The notes below the pieces were generated by a model. The model ran no database searches, was not told where the DNA came from, and was given only the letters and a program-made list of their open reading frames with translations. A stretch of DNA of 5,218 nucleotides from Clostridiales bacterium (GTDB taxonomy: Bacteria > Bacillota > Clostridia > UBA8921): positions 1-5,218 of the forward strand of contig DOHE01000078.1 of NCBI GenBank assembly GCA_003535395.1, in the 5' to 3' direction. Both the position numbers and the translations under genes were made by a program. Below, in pieces: positions 1-5,166 of this stretch (positions are counted from its first letter, which is position 1; each line of letters starts with the position of its first letter).

Positions 1-1066
1 GAGACTGCTTGTTCCACTGGAACGTGCCCCGGTCGTTATTGAAATCCATGGACCAGAACAGCCTGATTTTCAATTTGGTGTATGTCCCCGCTTCGATATA
101 CACCTTGCCTGCCAAGGCCACTTTCTTCCCCTGATCTTCCACCGGTGCAAGTGGGACATACAACTTGCCGTCGTTCTTCACCATGCCGTACTTGATGCAG
201 TCCTCGTCGCTGGGCAAAGGGAGATGATCCGGATTATCGGCCGATATTTCCGCCATGGGGTTCACGGTCATGTCTTTCCGGCTGTACTCCGAGTCCTGGA
301 TATTTCCTTCCTCATCATAAGGCCAGTCATAGGTCTGCATCTTTTTGTACAGATCATCCAGATCCTTAGGTTGTATTTGAAAGTCCACATATCTGGGGTT
401 GCCGCTGGTTTCGATCGTGATCTCATAGAAATCCTGGAGTTCACCGTAAGAGAAGGGTGAGATATCCAGGTTATCCGGGACGCCGTCTCCGTCATTGTCC
501 CGGTCTAAAAAGTCGGGTACCCCATCGCCATCGGTATCCTTAGCGGGGTTCAGATAGTTTTCTTCGCTTTTTCCCGCTTCGACTTTCCCGGAAAGCATTA
601 TTTCAGTGTAGTCCGGTATGCCGTCGCCGTTGGTGTCCTGGTTTAATGGGTCCAGCCCGTTCTTCAGCTCATAGAAGTCTTTCAGCCCGTCCTCATCGGT
701 ATCCGGTTTTTCCGGCTCGGTACCGAATAACCGCTCCAGTTCATCCGGCAGGCTGTCGCCATCGGTATCCTGTTTATTTTCGCAATTATCCAGGAGCTGG
801 TTCAAGTCCAGTTTTGTATAGCCATTGGTCATAACCGGTGTGGAACTGCCGCCGGAACCGTCTCCTTCTCCCAAGGCTAATAGCATGCTCATGCTTTCTC
901 CCATCATGGATGATGCGACGGAGTTCATTAATGAACTGCTTATTTCATCCGAAATTGCACCTGCCGCCTGTGTGTTGCTCCCTGTACTCCTTGCTTCGGC
1001 AGCCGGAGCCAGAATAGCTGTGCTTAGGAAAGTTATAACCAGAATCAAACTTATCAGTTTTTTCAA
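1..1066 (-). CDS. Secreted protein with thrombospondin type 3-like calcium-binding repeats (3' end outside window)
   Basis: An open frame of 355 codons begins at a TTG at 1066 and runs off the left edge without a stop. The TTG is chosen because AGGAGG at 1078-1083 lies 11 nt upstream and the first residues form a textbook signal peptide: MKK, a hydrophobic stretch at about residues 4-20, and a likely signal peptidase I site after A25 (AEA/RS). A Ser/Met-rich segment (about 36-65) and a Gly/Ser linker (about 67-76) follow. Five Asp-rich motifs of the D-x-D-x-D-G-x-x-D type begin at residues 100, 122, 144, 177 and 190; in Tsp3 repeats such Asp/Asn side chains chelate calcium. Residues about 212-355 are a non-repetitive, probably beta-rich domain with no enzyme motif I recognise. 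It may resemble a module that follows such repeats in large bacterial surface proteins, but this is from memory. The gene starts 43 nt after the lipoprotein stop, so it is probably co-transcribed. The role is likely extracellular (adhesion, matrix or cell surface); the exact function is unknown. Confidence 0.88.
   Translation of the reverse strand, partial: MKKLISLILVITFLSTAILAPAAEARSTGSNTQAAGAISDEISSSLMNSVASSMMGESMSMLLALGEGDGSGGSSTPVMTNGYTKLDLNQLLDNCENKQDTDGDSLPDELERLFGTEPEKPDTDEDGLKDFYELKNGLDPLNQDTNGDGIPDYTEIMLSGKVEAGKSEENYLNPAKDTDGDGVPDFLDRDNDGDGVPDNLDISPFSYGELQDFYEITIETSGNPRYVDFQIQPKDLDDLYKKMQTYDWPYDEEGNIQDSEYSRKDMTVNPMAEISADNPDHLPLPSDEDCIKYGMVKNDGKLYVPLAPVEDQGKKVALAGKVYIEAGTYTKLKIRLFWSMDFNNDRGTFQWNKQS
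464..769 (-). repeat. Five Tsp3-like Asp-rich calcium-binding motifs within the secreted protein
   Basis: Residues 100-201 of the secreted protein hold DTDGDSLPDELE, DTDEDGLKDFYE, DTNGDGIPDYTE, DTDGDGVPDFLD and DNDGDGVPDNLD. The first three start exactly 22 residues apart, the fourth 33 later and the fifth only 13 later. The pattern matches bacterial Tsp3 motifs, in which Asp/Asn at positions 1, 3, 5 and 9 bind calcium. In the first motif Ser replaces the usual Gly after the third acidic residue. Calcium binding is inferred from the motif only. Confidence 0.85.
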
Positions 1067-1077
1067 TTTCTTTTCCC

Positions 1078-1083
1078 CCTCCT
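1078..1083 (-). promoter_or_regulatory. Ribosome binding site fixing the TTG start of the Tsp3 protein
   Basis: The minus strand reads AGAGGAGGGGGAAAAGAAA directly before TTG. AGGAGG is a perfect anti-SD match 11 nt upstream; the shifted GGAGG/GAGGGG pairings shorten the spacing. No ATG or GTG in the frame offers a comparable site, and the TTG gives an intact signal peptide, so this site decides the start. Confidence 0.8.
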
Positions 1084-1109
1084 CTATAGCAAAGTAAATT
1101 TGTCCTACC

Positions 1110-2087
1110 CTACTGCCCACTTTCATCAACAGGCTTTGCATCTTTGGGAATCTTTATGGAAACCGGCTGACCGAATGCATCGAATATGCAGTATTGTTTT
1201 ATATCGCCGGAAATCTGTTTACCTTGAACTTTCTGATTGATCCGGGCGTCAATGTGGAATTCCCTCAAATGAAAGGTTTGCTCATCGATCAGATAAGATA
1301 CGCCGGCCTTTTTGACCATATTTTCAATCTCCTCAGTCATAAGGCCTTGAATGCCCTGCAGCTGCTCCATCAGCTCCGGACTCGCCTCCATAATGCTTTT
1401 CCAGTCCATGGACTGTTTCAGTACAAAGCAGGCATGGCCGTTTGATTTTTCCTTTCCTGTATAAATGAGGCCCTGGGATGACGTCAATCCAGAATATTTT
1501 GAACCTGTAAGCTGCATATCCTGTTCATTCCAGAGCTTTTCAGAAGAGGCTTTGTCAAGGGCTTTCACCTGCCATTGCCCTTGCGCACCGGATGCCTTAT
1601 TTTCCCTAAAGTAGATATTGTCGCCTGCGGCGATGATCTGCTGCTTCATCTCATTCCTGATCCCTGCTATGGAAAGCCTGGCGGAAATTACAGAGCTTAA
1701 GAGGCGGGTACTGATATCGATATCCGATTTCATATTGGCAATAACGGATATATTCTCATTACCTTTATCTTCAGATTTAATGTTTATTTCCATATGAACG
1801 TCCGCCAGACAACTGCTGACTTCTTTCATCACAGCCTCTTGTTTGGAGATAATATCGGGAATATCAATACCCGCATTGCCCTGTTTTGAAATTGCAGCTG
1901 CATTATCAGTAACCGTAATGCTTTGTCCGGAAACAACAACCGTATTATCGGCAGCTATACCGGTTTGCCCGGAAACCACAGACGTTTCACCGACAGCCGG
2001 ATTTCCTTCAAGCTTTGTACATCCGGATATACAAATAACCATAATAAAAACAATCACACATAAACGCCTCATATCCCGTCTTCTCAC
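1110..2087 (-). CDS. DUF6612/LppX-like surface lipoprotein
   Basis: A 325-residue exported lipoprotein. After basic residues (R2-R4, R7, R8) comes a hydrophobic stretch at about 9-20 and a lipobox I-S-G-C with Cys23, so signal peptidase II should cleave before Cys23 and a diacylglycerol should anchor the protein to the outer face of the membrane. A low-complexity linker (about 24-92) with 14-residue repeats leads into a folded domain (about 85-320). Its layout fits Firmicutes DUF6612-type lipoproteins, related in fold to LolA/LppX: an initial helix, amphipathic strands around 97-104 and 115-125, the segment near 150-161 (IIAAGDNIYF), then a Met/Glu-rich helix at about 231-261. That family assignment rests on overall pattern, not a diagnostic motif. 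The start is GTG at 2087, whose GTGA overlaps the RR2 stop; ATG at 2072 (M6) is an alternative and also leaves a complete signal peptide. SD sequence is weak at both, consistent with translational coupling to RR2. Substrate or partner unknown; surface sensing or lipid/envelope stress are guesses. Confidence 0.85.
   Translation of the reverse strand: MRRRDMRRLCVIVFIMVICISGCTKLEGNPAVGETSVVSGQTGIAADNTVVVSGQSITVTDNAAAISKQGNAGIDIPDIISKQEAVMKEVSSCLADVHMEINIKSEDKGNENISVIANMKSDIDISTRLLSSVISARLSIAGIRNEMKQQIIAAGDNIYFRENKASGAQGQWQVKALDKASSEKLWNEQDMQLTGSKYSGLTSSQGLIYTGKEKSNGHACFVLKQSMDWKSIMEASPELMEQLQGIQGLMTEEIENMVKKAGVSYLIDEQTFHLREFHIDARINQKVQGKQISGDIKQYCIFDAFGQPVSIKIPKDAKPVDESGQ
1812..1979 (-). repeat. 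Four degenerate 14-residue (42-bp) tandem repeats in the lipoprotein linker
   Basis: Lipoprotein residues 37-92 fall into four in-register 14-residue units starting at 37, 51, 65 and 79, opening with VVSGQ, VVSGQ, AISKQ and IISKQ. Ser at unit position 3 and Gln at position 5 are invariant, and Asp at position 11 is shared by the first three units (D47, D61, D75). Copies 1 and 2 are also close at DNA level (gtggtttccgggcaa and gttgtttccggacaa). The array links the lipidated Cys23 to the folded domain and the last unit merges into it. It probably serves as a spacer from the membrane, and it could vary in copy number. Confidence 0.65.
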
Positions 2088-2587
2088 TTTCTATTTAAAA
2101 ATTCATGCTTTTCTGAGCAATATAGGCCGTCATCTGCTCCTTTTTTTTCAGCAGGAGCCGCTTCTTCTTCTTCCGCCGCCAGCCGGGCAATGCCCTCCAG
2201 CACCTTTACGGTCAGTCCGGGGGAGAAGGGGACTTCGCCCCGTTCCAGACCGCTCAGTTTCTGTAGCAGCTCCCTACTCTCAATGCTGGTGAGCAGGTAG
2301 CCGCAGGCCCCGCTTTGCACGGCGGCCATTAGGTTTTCGTCGCTGTCGGCGAAAACGATGATTTTGACTGCGGGGTTTTCCGTTCTGATGCGACGAATGG
2401 CCGCAAGCCGTTCCTGTCCGGTGCCGGTGACGTCCATCAAGACCACATCCGGGCTGAGCAGCCGGGTCTTTTCCAGGGCTTCCGTTCCGCTCAGGGCCGT
2501 ACCCGCAACGCAGACTCCGTTGGACTGCAAAAGGCTTTTCAAGCCTTCCAGGAACAGGACACGGTTATCTACCAATAAGACATTCAT
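2084..2587 (-). CDS. Degenerate receiver-only response regulator, paralogue of RR1 (RR2)
   Basis: 167 residues from ATG at 2587, supported by AAGGCAGGG at 2595-2603 with 7 nt spacing and by alignment with RR1. An in-frame ATG at 2623 would add 12 residues but has no SD. Residues 1-115 are a CheY-like receiver clearly related to RR1 (shared LEG-K-LL, VGT/AGT and PDV-LMD stretches). The phosphoacceptor D52 is kept. The acidic pair is D7-N8 instead of D-D, the switch Thr/Ser is A80, the conserved Lys is T100 (GYLLT against GYLLK in RR1), and the Met-Pro after the phosphosite is gone. An Ala/Glu-rich linker (about 136-152) follows and the protein stops about 14 residues into where a LuxR HTH would begin; LYCSEKHEFL there may be a remnant of the L-T-x-R-E-x-E-V-L helix. 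Without an HTH it cannot bind DNA in the family way. It could compete for the kinase, dimerise with RR1, or be decaying. It overlaps the lipoprotein start by GTGA. Confidence 0.82.
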   Translation of the reverse strand: MNVLLVDNRVLFLEGLKSLLQSNGVCVAGTALSGTEALEKTRLLSPDVVLMDVTGTGQERLAAIRRIRTENPAVKIIVFADSDENLMAAVQSGACGYLLTSIESRELLQKLSGLERGEVPFSPGLTVKVLEGIARLAAEEEEAAPAEKKGADDGLYCSEKHEFLNRK

Positions 2588-2594
2588 TCGATAT

Positions 2595-2603
2595 CCCTGC
2601 CTT
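2595..2603 (-). promoter_or_regulatory. Ribosome binding site deciding the RR2 start
   Basis: AAGGCAGGG lies 7 nt before ATG 2587. The alternative in-frame ATG at 2623 is preceded by AAGCAACTGGCAA, which has no useful SD. The chosen start also puts the first residues (MNVLLVD) in register with MKVMLVD of RR1. Confidence 0.7.
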
Positions 2604-2650
2604 ATAAATATTTTTGTTAGCATTTGCCAGTTGCTTTTTTATCATCTTTA

Positions 2651-2680
2651 AATATATAATTTTGGTCATTTCACTTACAA
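2651..2680 (-). promoter_or_regulatory. Putative sigma-A-type promoter for the RR2-lipoprotein-Tsp3 operon
   Basis: On the minus strand TTGTAA (2675-2680) resembles -35 TTGACA at 4 of 6 bases, and TATATT (2651-2656) resembles -10 TATAAT at 5 of 6, separated by 18 bp; TATATA at 2653-2658 gives a 16-bp alternative. This would start transcription near 2644, about 57 nt before the RR2 ATG. The -35 is imperfect, as at an activator-dependent promoter, and the inverted-repeat cluster sits just upstream. The region is AT-rich, so chance matches are possible. Confidence 0.4.
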
Positions 2681-2687
2681 TGTCTGG

Positions 2688-2760
2688 AAGTGCAGTCTGA
2701 AAAAAATATTTAGTACAGTCATGTTTGCACTTTTGACTGTACTATGGGACAGTGACTGCA
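2688..2760. promoter_or_regulatory. Nested inverted repeats: candidate operator for a dimeric regulator
   Basis: The core is a perfect 11-bp inverted repeat: TAGTACAGTCA at 2711-2721 and TGACTGTACTA at 2734-2744, with a 12-bp spacer. Two related half-sites flank it: AAGTGCAGTCT at 2688-2698 (minus strand AGACTGCACTT) and CAGTGACTGCA at 2750-2760. The outer TGCAGTC and GACTGCA are themselves an inverted pair. The shared element is GACTG(T/C)A. Centres of the first three half-sites are 23 bp apart, about two helical turns. The cluster lies roughly 8-80 bp upstream of the putative -35, where an activator would bind. Alternatively the inner repeat could form an RNA hairpin on the minus strand, because T7 (2700-2706) follows it within a few bases; its AT-rich stem and 12-nt loop make it a weak terminator at best. 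Confidence 0.55.
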
Positions 2761-2787
2761 AAAAAAAGAACCCTCGAAAGAGAGTTC
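2760..2787 (-). terminator. Intrinsic terminator of the kinase-RR1 operon
   Basis: On the minus strand GAACTCTC (2787-2780), loop TTTC (2779-2776) and GAGGGTTC (2775-2768) form an 8-bp stem with one G-U wobble, followed directly by eight T residues (2767-2760). It begins 16 nt after the stop that ends the HTH frame at 2804, so it terminates the kinase-RR1 transcript. Confidence 0.85.
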
Positions 2788-2803
2788 TCGCTTTGCTTGA
2801 AAT

Positions 2804-2971
2804 CTATATTTTTTCCCGGGCGGCGTAGGCGACGGCCTGGGCCTTGTTTTCCAGGCGGAGCAGTTCCAGTATCCGTTCCATATGGTATTTGACGGTGCGC
2901 TCGCTTAAATTAAGGGCGGCCCCAATCTCCTTGTAGGCCATGCCTTTTGCCACCAGGCCCAGCACCTCGGT
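2804..2971 (-). pseudogene. LuxR/NarL-type HTH of RR1, cut off from its receiver by an in-frame TAG
   Basis: Directly after the TAG at 2972-2974 the frame continues for 55 sense codons to TAG at 2804-2806. The translation is a complete GerE/LuxR HTH: TEVLGLVAKGMAYKEIG for helices 1-2, NLSERTVKYHMERILELL as turn plus recognition helix, and the closing ENKAQAVAYA. In RR1 numbering these are residues 168-222. With the preceding LTAR the motif reads L-T-A-R-stop-T-E-V-L, where family members usually have Gln or Glu, so one C-to-T change (CAG to TAG) explains the stop. No other damage is visible, so the mutation is recent, or the stop is suppressed, or it is a sequencing error. Restart is conceivable at GTG 2965 or ATG 2941, but neither has a good SD and both would lose part of helix 1. 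I count this as the broken second half of RR1 rather than a separate gene. Confidence 0.8.
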
Positions 2972-3472
2972 CTACCGCGCAGTTAGCTTATCTGCCGGCT
3001 CCTCCCGTCCTGCCGCCGCTTCCCGGTTGGCTGAGGACTCCGGCTCTTTTTCAGCCGCCTGGCAAGCGAATTCCGTGAGCAGCCGGGCGGCCAGTCCGGG
3101 AGACAGGGGGGCTTCTCCCTGTTCCAGGGTGTGCAGCAGGGCGATCAGCTCCCCGGCGTTCAGGTTCTTCAGCAAATAGCCCGAAGCCCCTCTTTTGACG
3201 GCTTCAAACAGGTTTTCATCATCGTCGAAGGAGGTAAGCATCACTATTTTTACCTCCGGCATTTCCTTTTTGATGGGGCGGATGGCGTCAAGCCCGCCTG
3301 AACCCGGCATTTCGATGTCCATCAGAATGACGTCGGGCTTCAGCGCCCGTGCCCTGCCAACTGCCTGGCTGCCGTTTCCCGCAGTGCCCACCACCTCGAT
3401 GCCGTGGGTCTCTAGCAGGTTTTTAATTCCTTCAAGGAAAAGCGGATGGTCATCCACCAGCATAACCTTCAT
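2972..3472 (-). CDS. NarL/LuxR-family response regulator, receiver part ended by premature TAG (RR1)
   Basis: 166 residues from ATG at 3472, with AGAGGGGG at 3483-3490 spaced 10 nt away. The receiver (about 1-118) has every catalytic feature: acidic pair D7-D8, phosphoacceptor D52 followed by I-E-M-P, switch T80 and Lys102 in GYLLK. It should accept phosphate from the adjacent kinase. A linker rich in Ala, Glu and Arg (about 136-162) leads to LTAR, the opening of a LuxR HTH, where TAG ends the frame. The HTH continues intact after the stop, and the full gene would have 222 residues, the usual length for this family. If the stop is real, the product is a single-domain receiver without DNA binding. 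The ATGA overlap with the kinase stop (TGA 3469-3471) indicates coupled translation and makes the two cognate partners. Its paralogue RR2 lies downstream. Confidence 0.9.
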   Translation of the reverse strand: MKVMLVDDHPLFLEGIKNLLETHGIEVVGTAGNGSQAVGRARALKPDVILMDIEMPGSGGLDAIRPIKKEMPEVKIVMLTSFDDDENLFEAVKRGASGYLLKNLNAGELIALLHTLEQGEAPLSPGLAARLLTEFACQAAEKEPESSANREAAAGREEPADKLTAR

Positions 3473-5166
3473 ATTTTATTTACCCCCTCTTTTCGCGGGA
3501 CACGCAGGAAAATCCTCGTGCCTTTTCCGGGGGTGGAGTCAATCCTTATTTCTCCTCCTATTTCTCCTACACGTTCCCGCATGATATTTAATCCAAAGCC
3601 GTGTGCCGGCTCTTTTTCATACTTATTGACGTCAAAGCCCCTGCCATCATCCTCTATTACTGCAAGAATCTCACTTCCGACAGCTTTGACTTCTATGGAT
3701 ACCCGCTTTGCTTGTGCATGCTTCCGTATGTTGTTCAAGGCTTCTTTGGCAATATTGGACATATGCATTTTAACGTACGGCTCCAGTCCTTCTATCAGCG
3801 GCTCGTCCGATATCAGAAGCTTTACAGCGATGCCGGTCTGTCTTATGTACTGCTCTATTTCCTTTTTTACTGCAAAGACAAAATTCTTTTGGGACGCCGC
3901 AGTGATTTTTACATTCTGTATGTATTCCCGCATTTCCCCGTGGGCCGACTGGGCCACCTCGACCAGCCTTTCAACTTTTTGGGAGGCTGATTCGATTTTA
4001 TCCTCTGCCAGCTCATGCGCTATTGCCTGGGCCTGTACGTTGATAAACCCGAAGATCTGTCCCAGGTTGTCGTGCAGGTCCCGGGCCAGCCGTTCCCTCT
4101 CCTCCGACATGGCGAGCGCCCTCTGCTGCTCCAGCAGCCGGGCCTGGACCTGCTTCCGCTCGGTCACGTCACGGAATATGATGGTCAGTCCGTTATGGTT
4201 TCCCCGCCTGTCCCGCAGGGATAAATAGGACACCTCGAAGGTTTTCGGGCAGCCCTCATGCTGCATGACCAGCTCCCTGGGCAGCGTCTTCCCGGTACAG
4301 CATATTTCCGCAAAGGCCGGCTGGCTTTTAAAGAAGGCTTCGGCCTCCTGCCCGATAGCCCGGATGGAGGAACTGCCGAAGATGGCTTTGGCCGTCCGGT
4401 TCATATCCGCGATCCTGTTCTGGGCGTCCAGCACGACCAGTCCGTCGTCCATGTTTTCGATGATGTTTTCCCGGGCTACCGGGACGATGTCGAAAAGCCG
4501 GTAGCGGAAGATGCCCCAGGTCATAATGAGTCCGCCGATGGAAATGAAGGCGGGAGCCAGGTCGTATTTGAGAGGCGACAATTTTAAGGAGAATAATACG
4601 CTGATGATGACGGGTAAAAGCAGGCCGCCCCACAAAGCTAAGGCTTGCATCCGGTACAGGCGTTGCTTGCCGGATTTGACATGAATGATACAGGATATAA
4701 TAACCAAAAGATAGCAGTAGGCGACCAGGAGCCAAAACCACAACCCATAGATCTGTCCTATTACCGGGAACGGGCCTCCATAAATATCGCGGTGCATCAG
4801 ACCGTGCCGGTCGTTCGTCCACACCAGAATTACTGTGATTACTGGGATAACGAGTAGTAGTATTATCCGGCGGCGCGTCAACCACCATTCCTTTCCGGTA
4901 TATTGCAAAGTTAAAACCAGCCAGGTCAGTGGAGAAAAAATATAGCAACTGAACTGCACATTACTCCAAAAAATCTTCGTCGGCAGATCGAGCCCCATAA
5001 TCTCCATGGCATTAGCCGTCACCCATATCACCGCTTCGAGCATCAAAAACAAGAACGGTATAGCACCTCGTACCGAGCGGCGCCACCATGCGAAGAAGCA
5101 CAATCCCAGCGCAATCAGAGCTGATATAAATAGAAACCAGACATATGGAATCATCTGATATTGCAT
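3469..5166 (-). CDS. Membrane sensor histidine kinase, 7TM-PAS-HisKA_3-HATPase (NarL-family partner)
   Basis: About 565 residues from ATG at 5166; positions below count from the adjacent TTG at 5169, so subtract one for the ATG start. Hydrophobic segments near 10-27, 36-55, 70-90, 102-117, 140-162, 177-197 and 205-221 form a 7TM-type N-terminal sensor like the HisKA_7TM group. A PAS domain covers about 231-340, ending in the usual D-V-T-E-R-K. The HisKA_3 dimerisation helix carries ERERLARDLHDNLG with phospho-acceptor His366. The HATPase domain has an N box around E476 to N480, G1 D507-D-G-R-G-F and G2 G524-F-G-L, then a closing G-K-G-T at 548-551. All catalytic motifs are intact. It should autophosphorylate on His366 and pass phosphate to D52 of RR1, which it overlaps by ATGA. 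The ligand is unknown; a membrane-embedded or envelope cue is plausible. The ATG is preferred because homologues in memory start M-Q-x-Q-x-x-P-Y, but the SD (AGCAGG) is weak and the frame stays open to the right edge, so a longer N-terminus cannot be excluded. Confidence 0.92.
   Translation of the reverse strand: MQYQMIPYVWFLFISALIALGLCFFAWWRRSVRGAIPFLFLMLEAVIWVTANAMEIMGLDLPTKIFWSNVQFSCYIFSPLTWLVLTLQYTGKEWWLTRRRIILLLVIPVITVILVWTNDRHGLMHRDIYGGPFPVIGQIYGLWFWLLVAYCYLLVIISCIIHVKSGKQRLYRMQALALWGGLLLPVIISVLFSLKLSPLKYDLAPAFISIGGLIMTWGIFRYRLFDIVPVARENIIENMDDGLVVLDAQNRIADMNRTAKAIFGSSSIRAIGQEAEAFFKSQPAFAEICCTGKTLPRELVMQHEGCPKTFEVSYLSLRDRRGNHNGLTIIFRDVTERKQVQARLLEQQRALAMSEERERLARDLHDNLGQIFGFINVQAQAIAHELAEDKIESASQKVERLVEVAQSAHGEMREYIQNVKITAASQKNFVFAVKKEIEQYIRQTGIAVKLLISDEPLIEGLEPYVKMHMSNIAKEALNNIRKHAQAKRVSIEVKAVGSEILAVIEDDGRGFDVNKYEKEPAHGFGLNIMRERVGEIGGEIRIDSTPGKGTRIFLRVPRKEGVNKI
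3483..3490 (-). promoter_or_regulatory. Ribosome binding site of RR1 inside the kinase gene
   Basis: AGAGGGGG ends 10 nt before ATG 3472 and lies within the last codons of the kinase. With the ATGA overlap it supports both independent and coupled initiation of RR1. Confidence 0.6.

Noticed and set aside
268..495. Minus-strand frame of 75 codons in the left region
   Set aside because: It overlaps the Tsp3 gene in another frame, without an RBS; the Tsp3 frame carries the Asp-repeat signature.
825..1097. Plus-strand frame of 90 codons
   Set aside because: It is antisense to the signal peptide region of the Tsp3 protein, which has an ideal SD and signal peptide on the minus strand; the plus frame shows no RBS or domain.
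1067..1109. Terminator between the lipoprotein and the Tsp3 gene
   Set aside because: No stem followed by a T-run is visible in these 43 nt, so co-transcription is more likely.
1843..2292. Plus-strand frame of 149 codons
   Set aside because: It is antisense to the lipoprotein start and to RR2, both supported by clear family features; its Leu/Pro/Arg-rich translation looks like a shadow.
2588..2623. N-terminal extension of RR2 from the ATG at 2623
   Set aside because: It has no SD, adds 12 residues absent from RR1 and the family, and lies within the leader where AAGGCAGGG serves the ATG at 2587.
2711..2744. Inverted repeat as the terminal repeat of an insertion sequence
   Set aside because: The two arms are 12 bp apart with no transposase or target duplication between or around them; operator or hairpin fits better.
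3446..4228. Plus-strand frame of 260 codons opposite the kinase
   Set aside because: It mirrors the HisKA/HATPase coding region; the Ser/Thr-rich product has no recognisable motif, while the minus frame holds every kinase box.
4328..4948. Minus-strand frame of 206 codons inside the kinase
   Set aside because: It is a +1 shadow of the kinase membrane/PAS region; its Arg/Pro/His-rich product lacks any domain.
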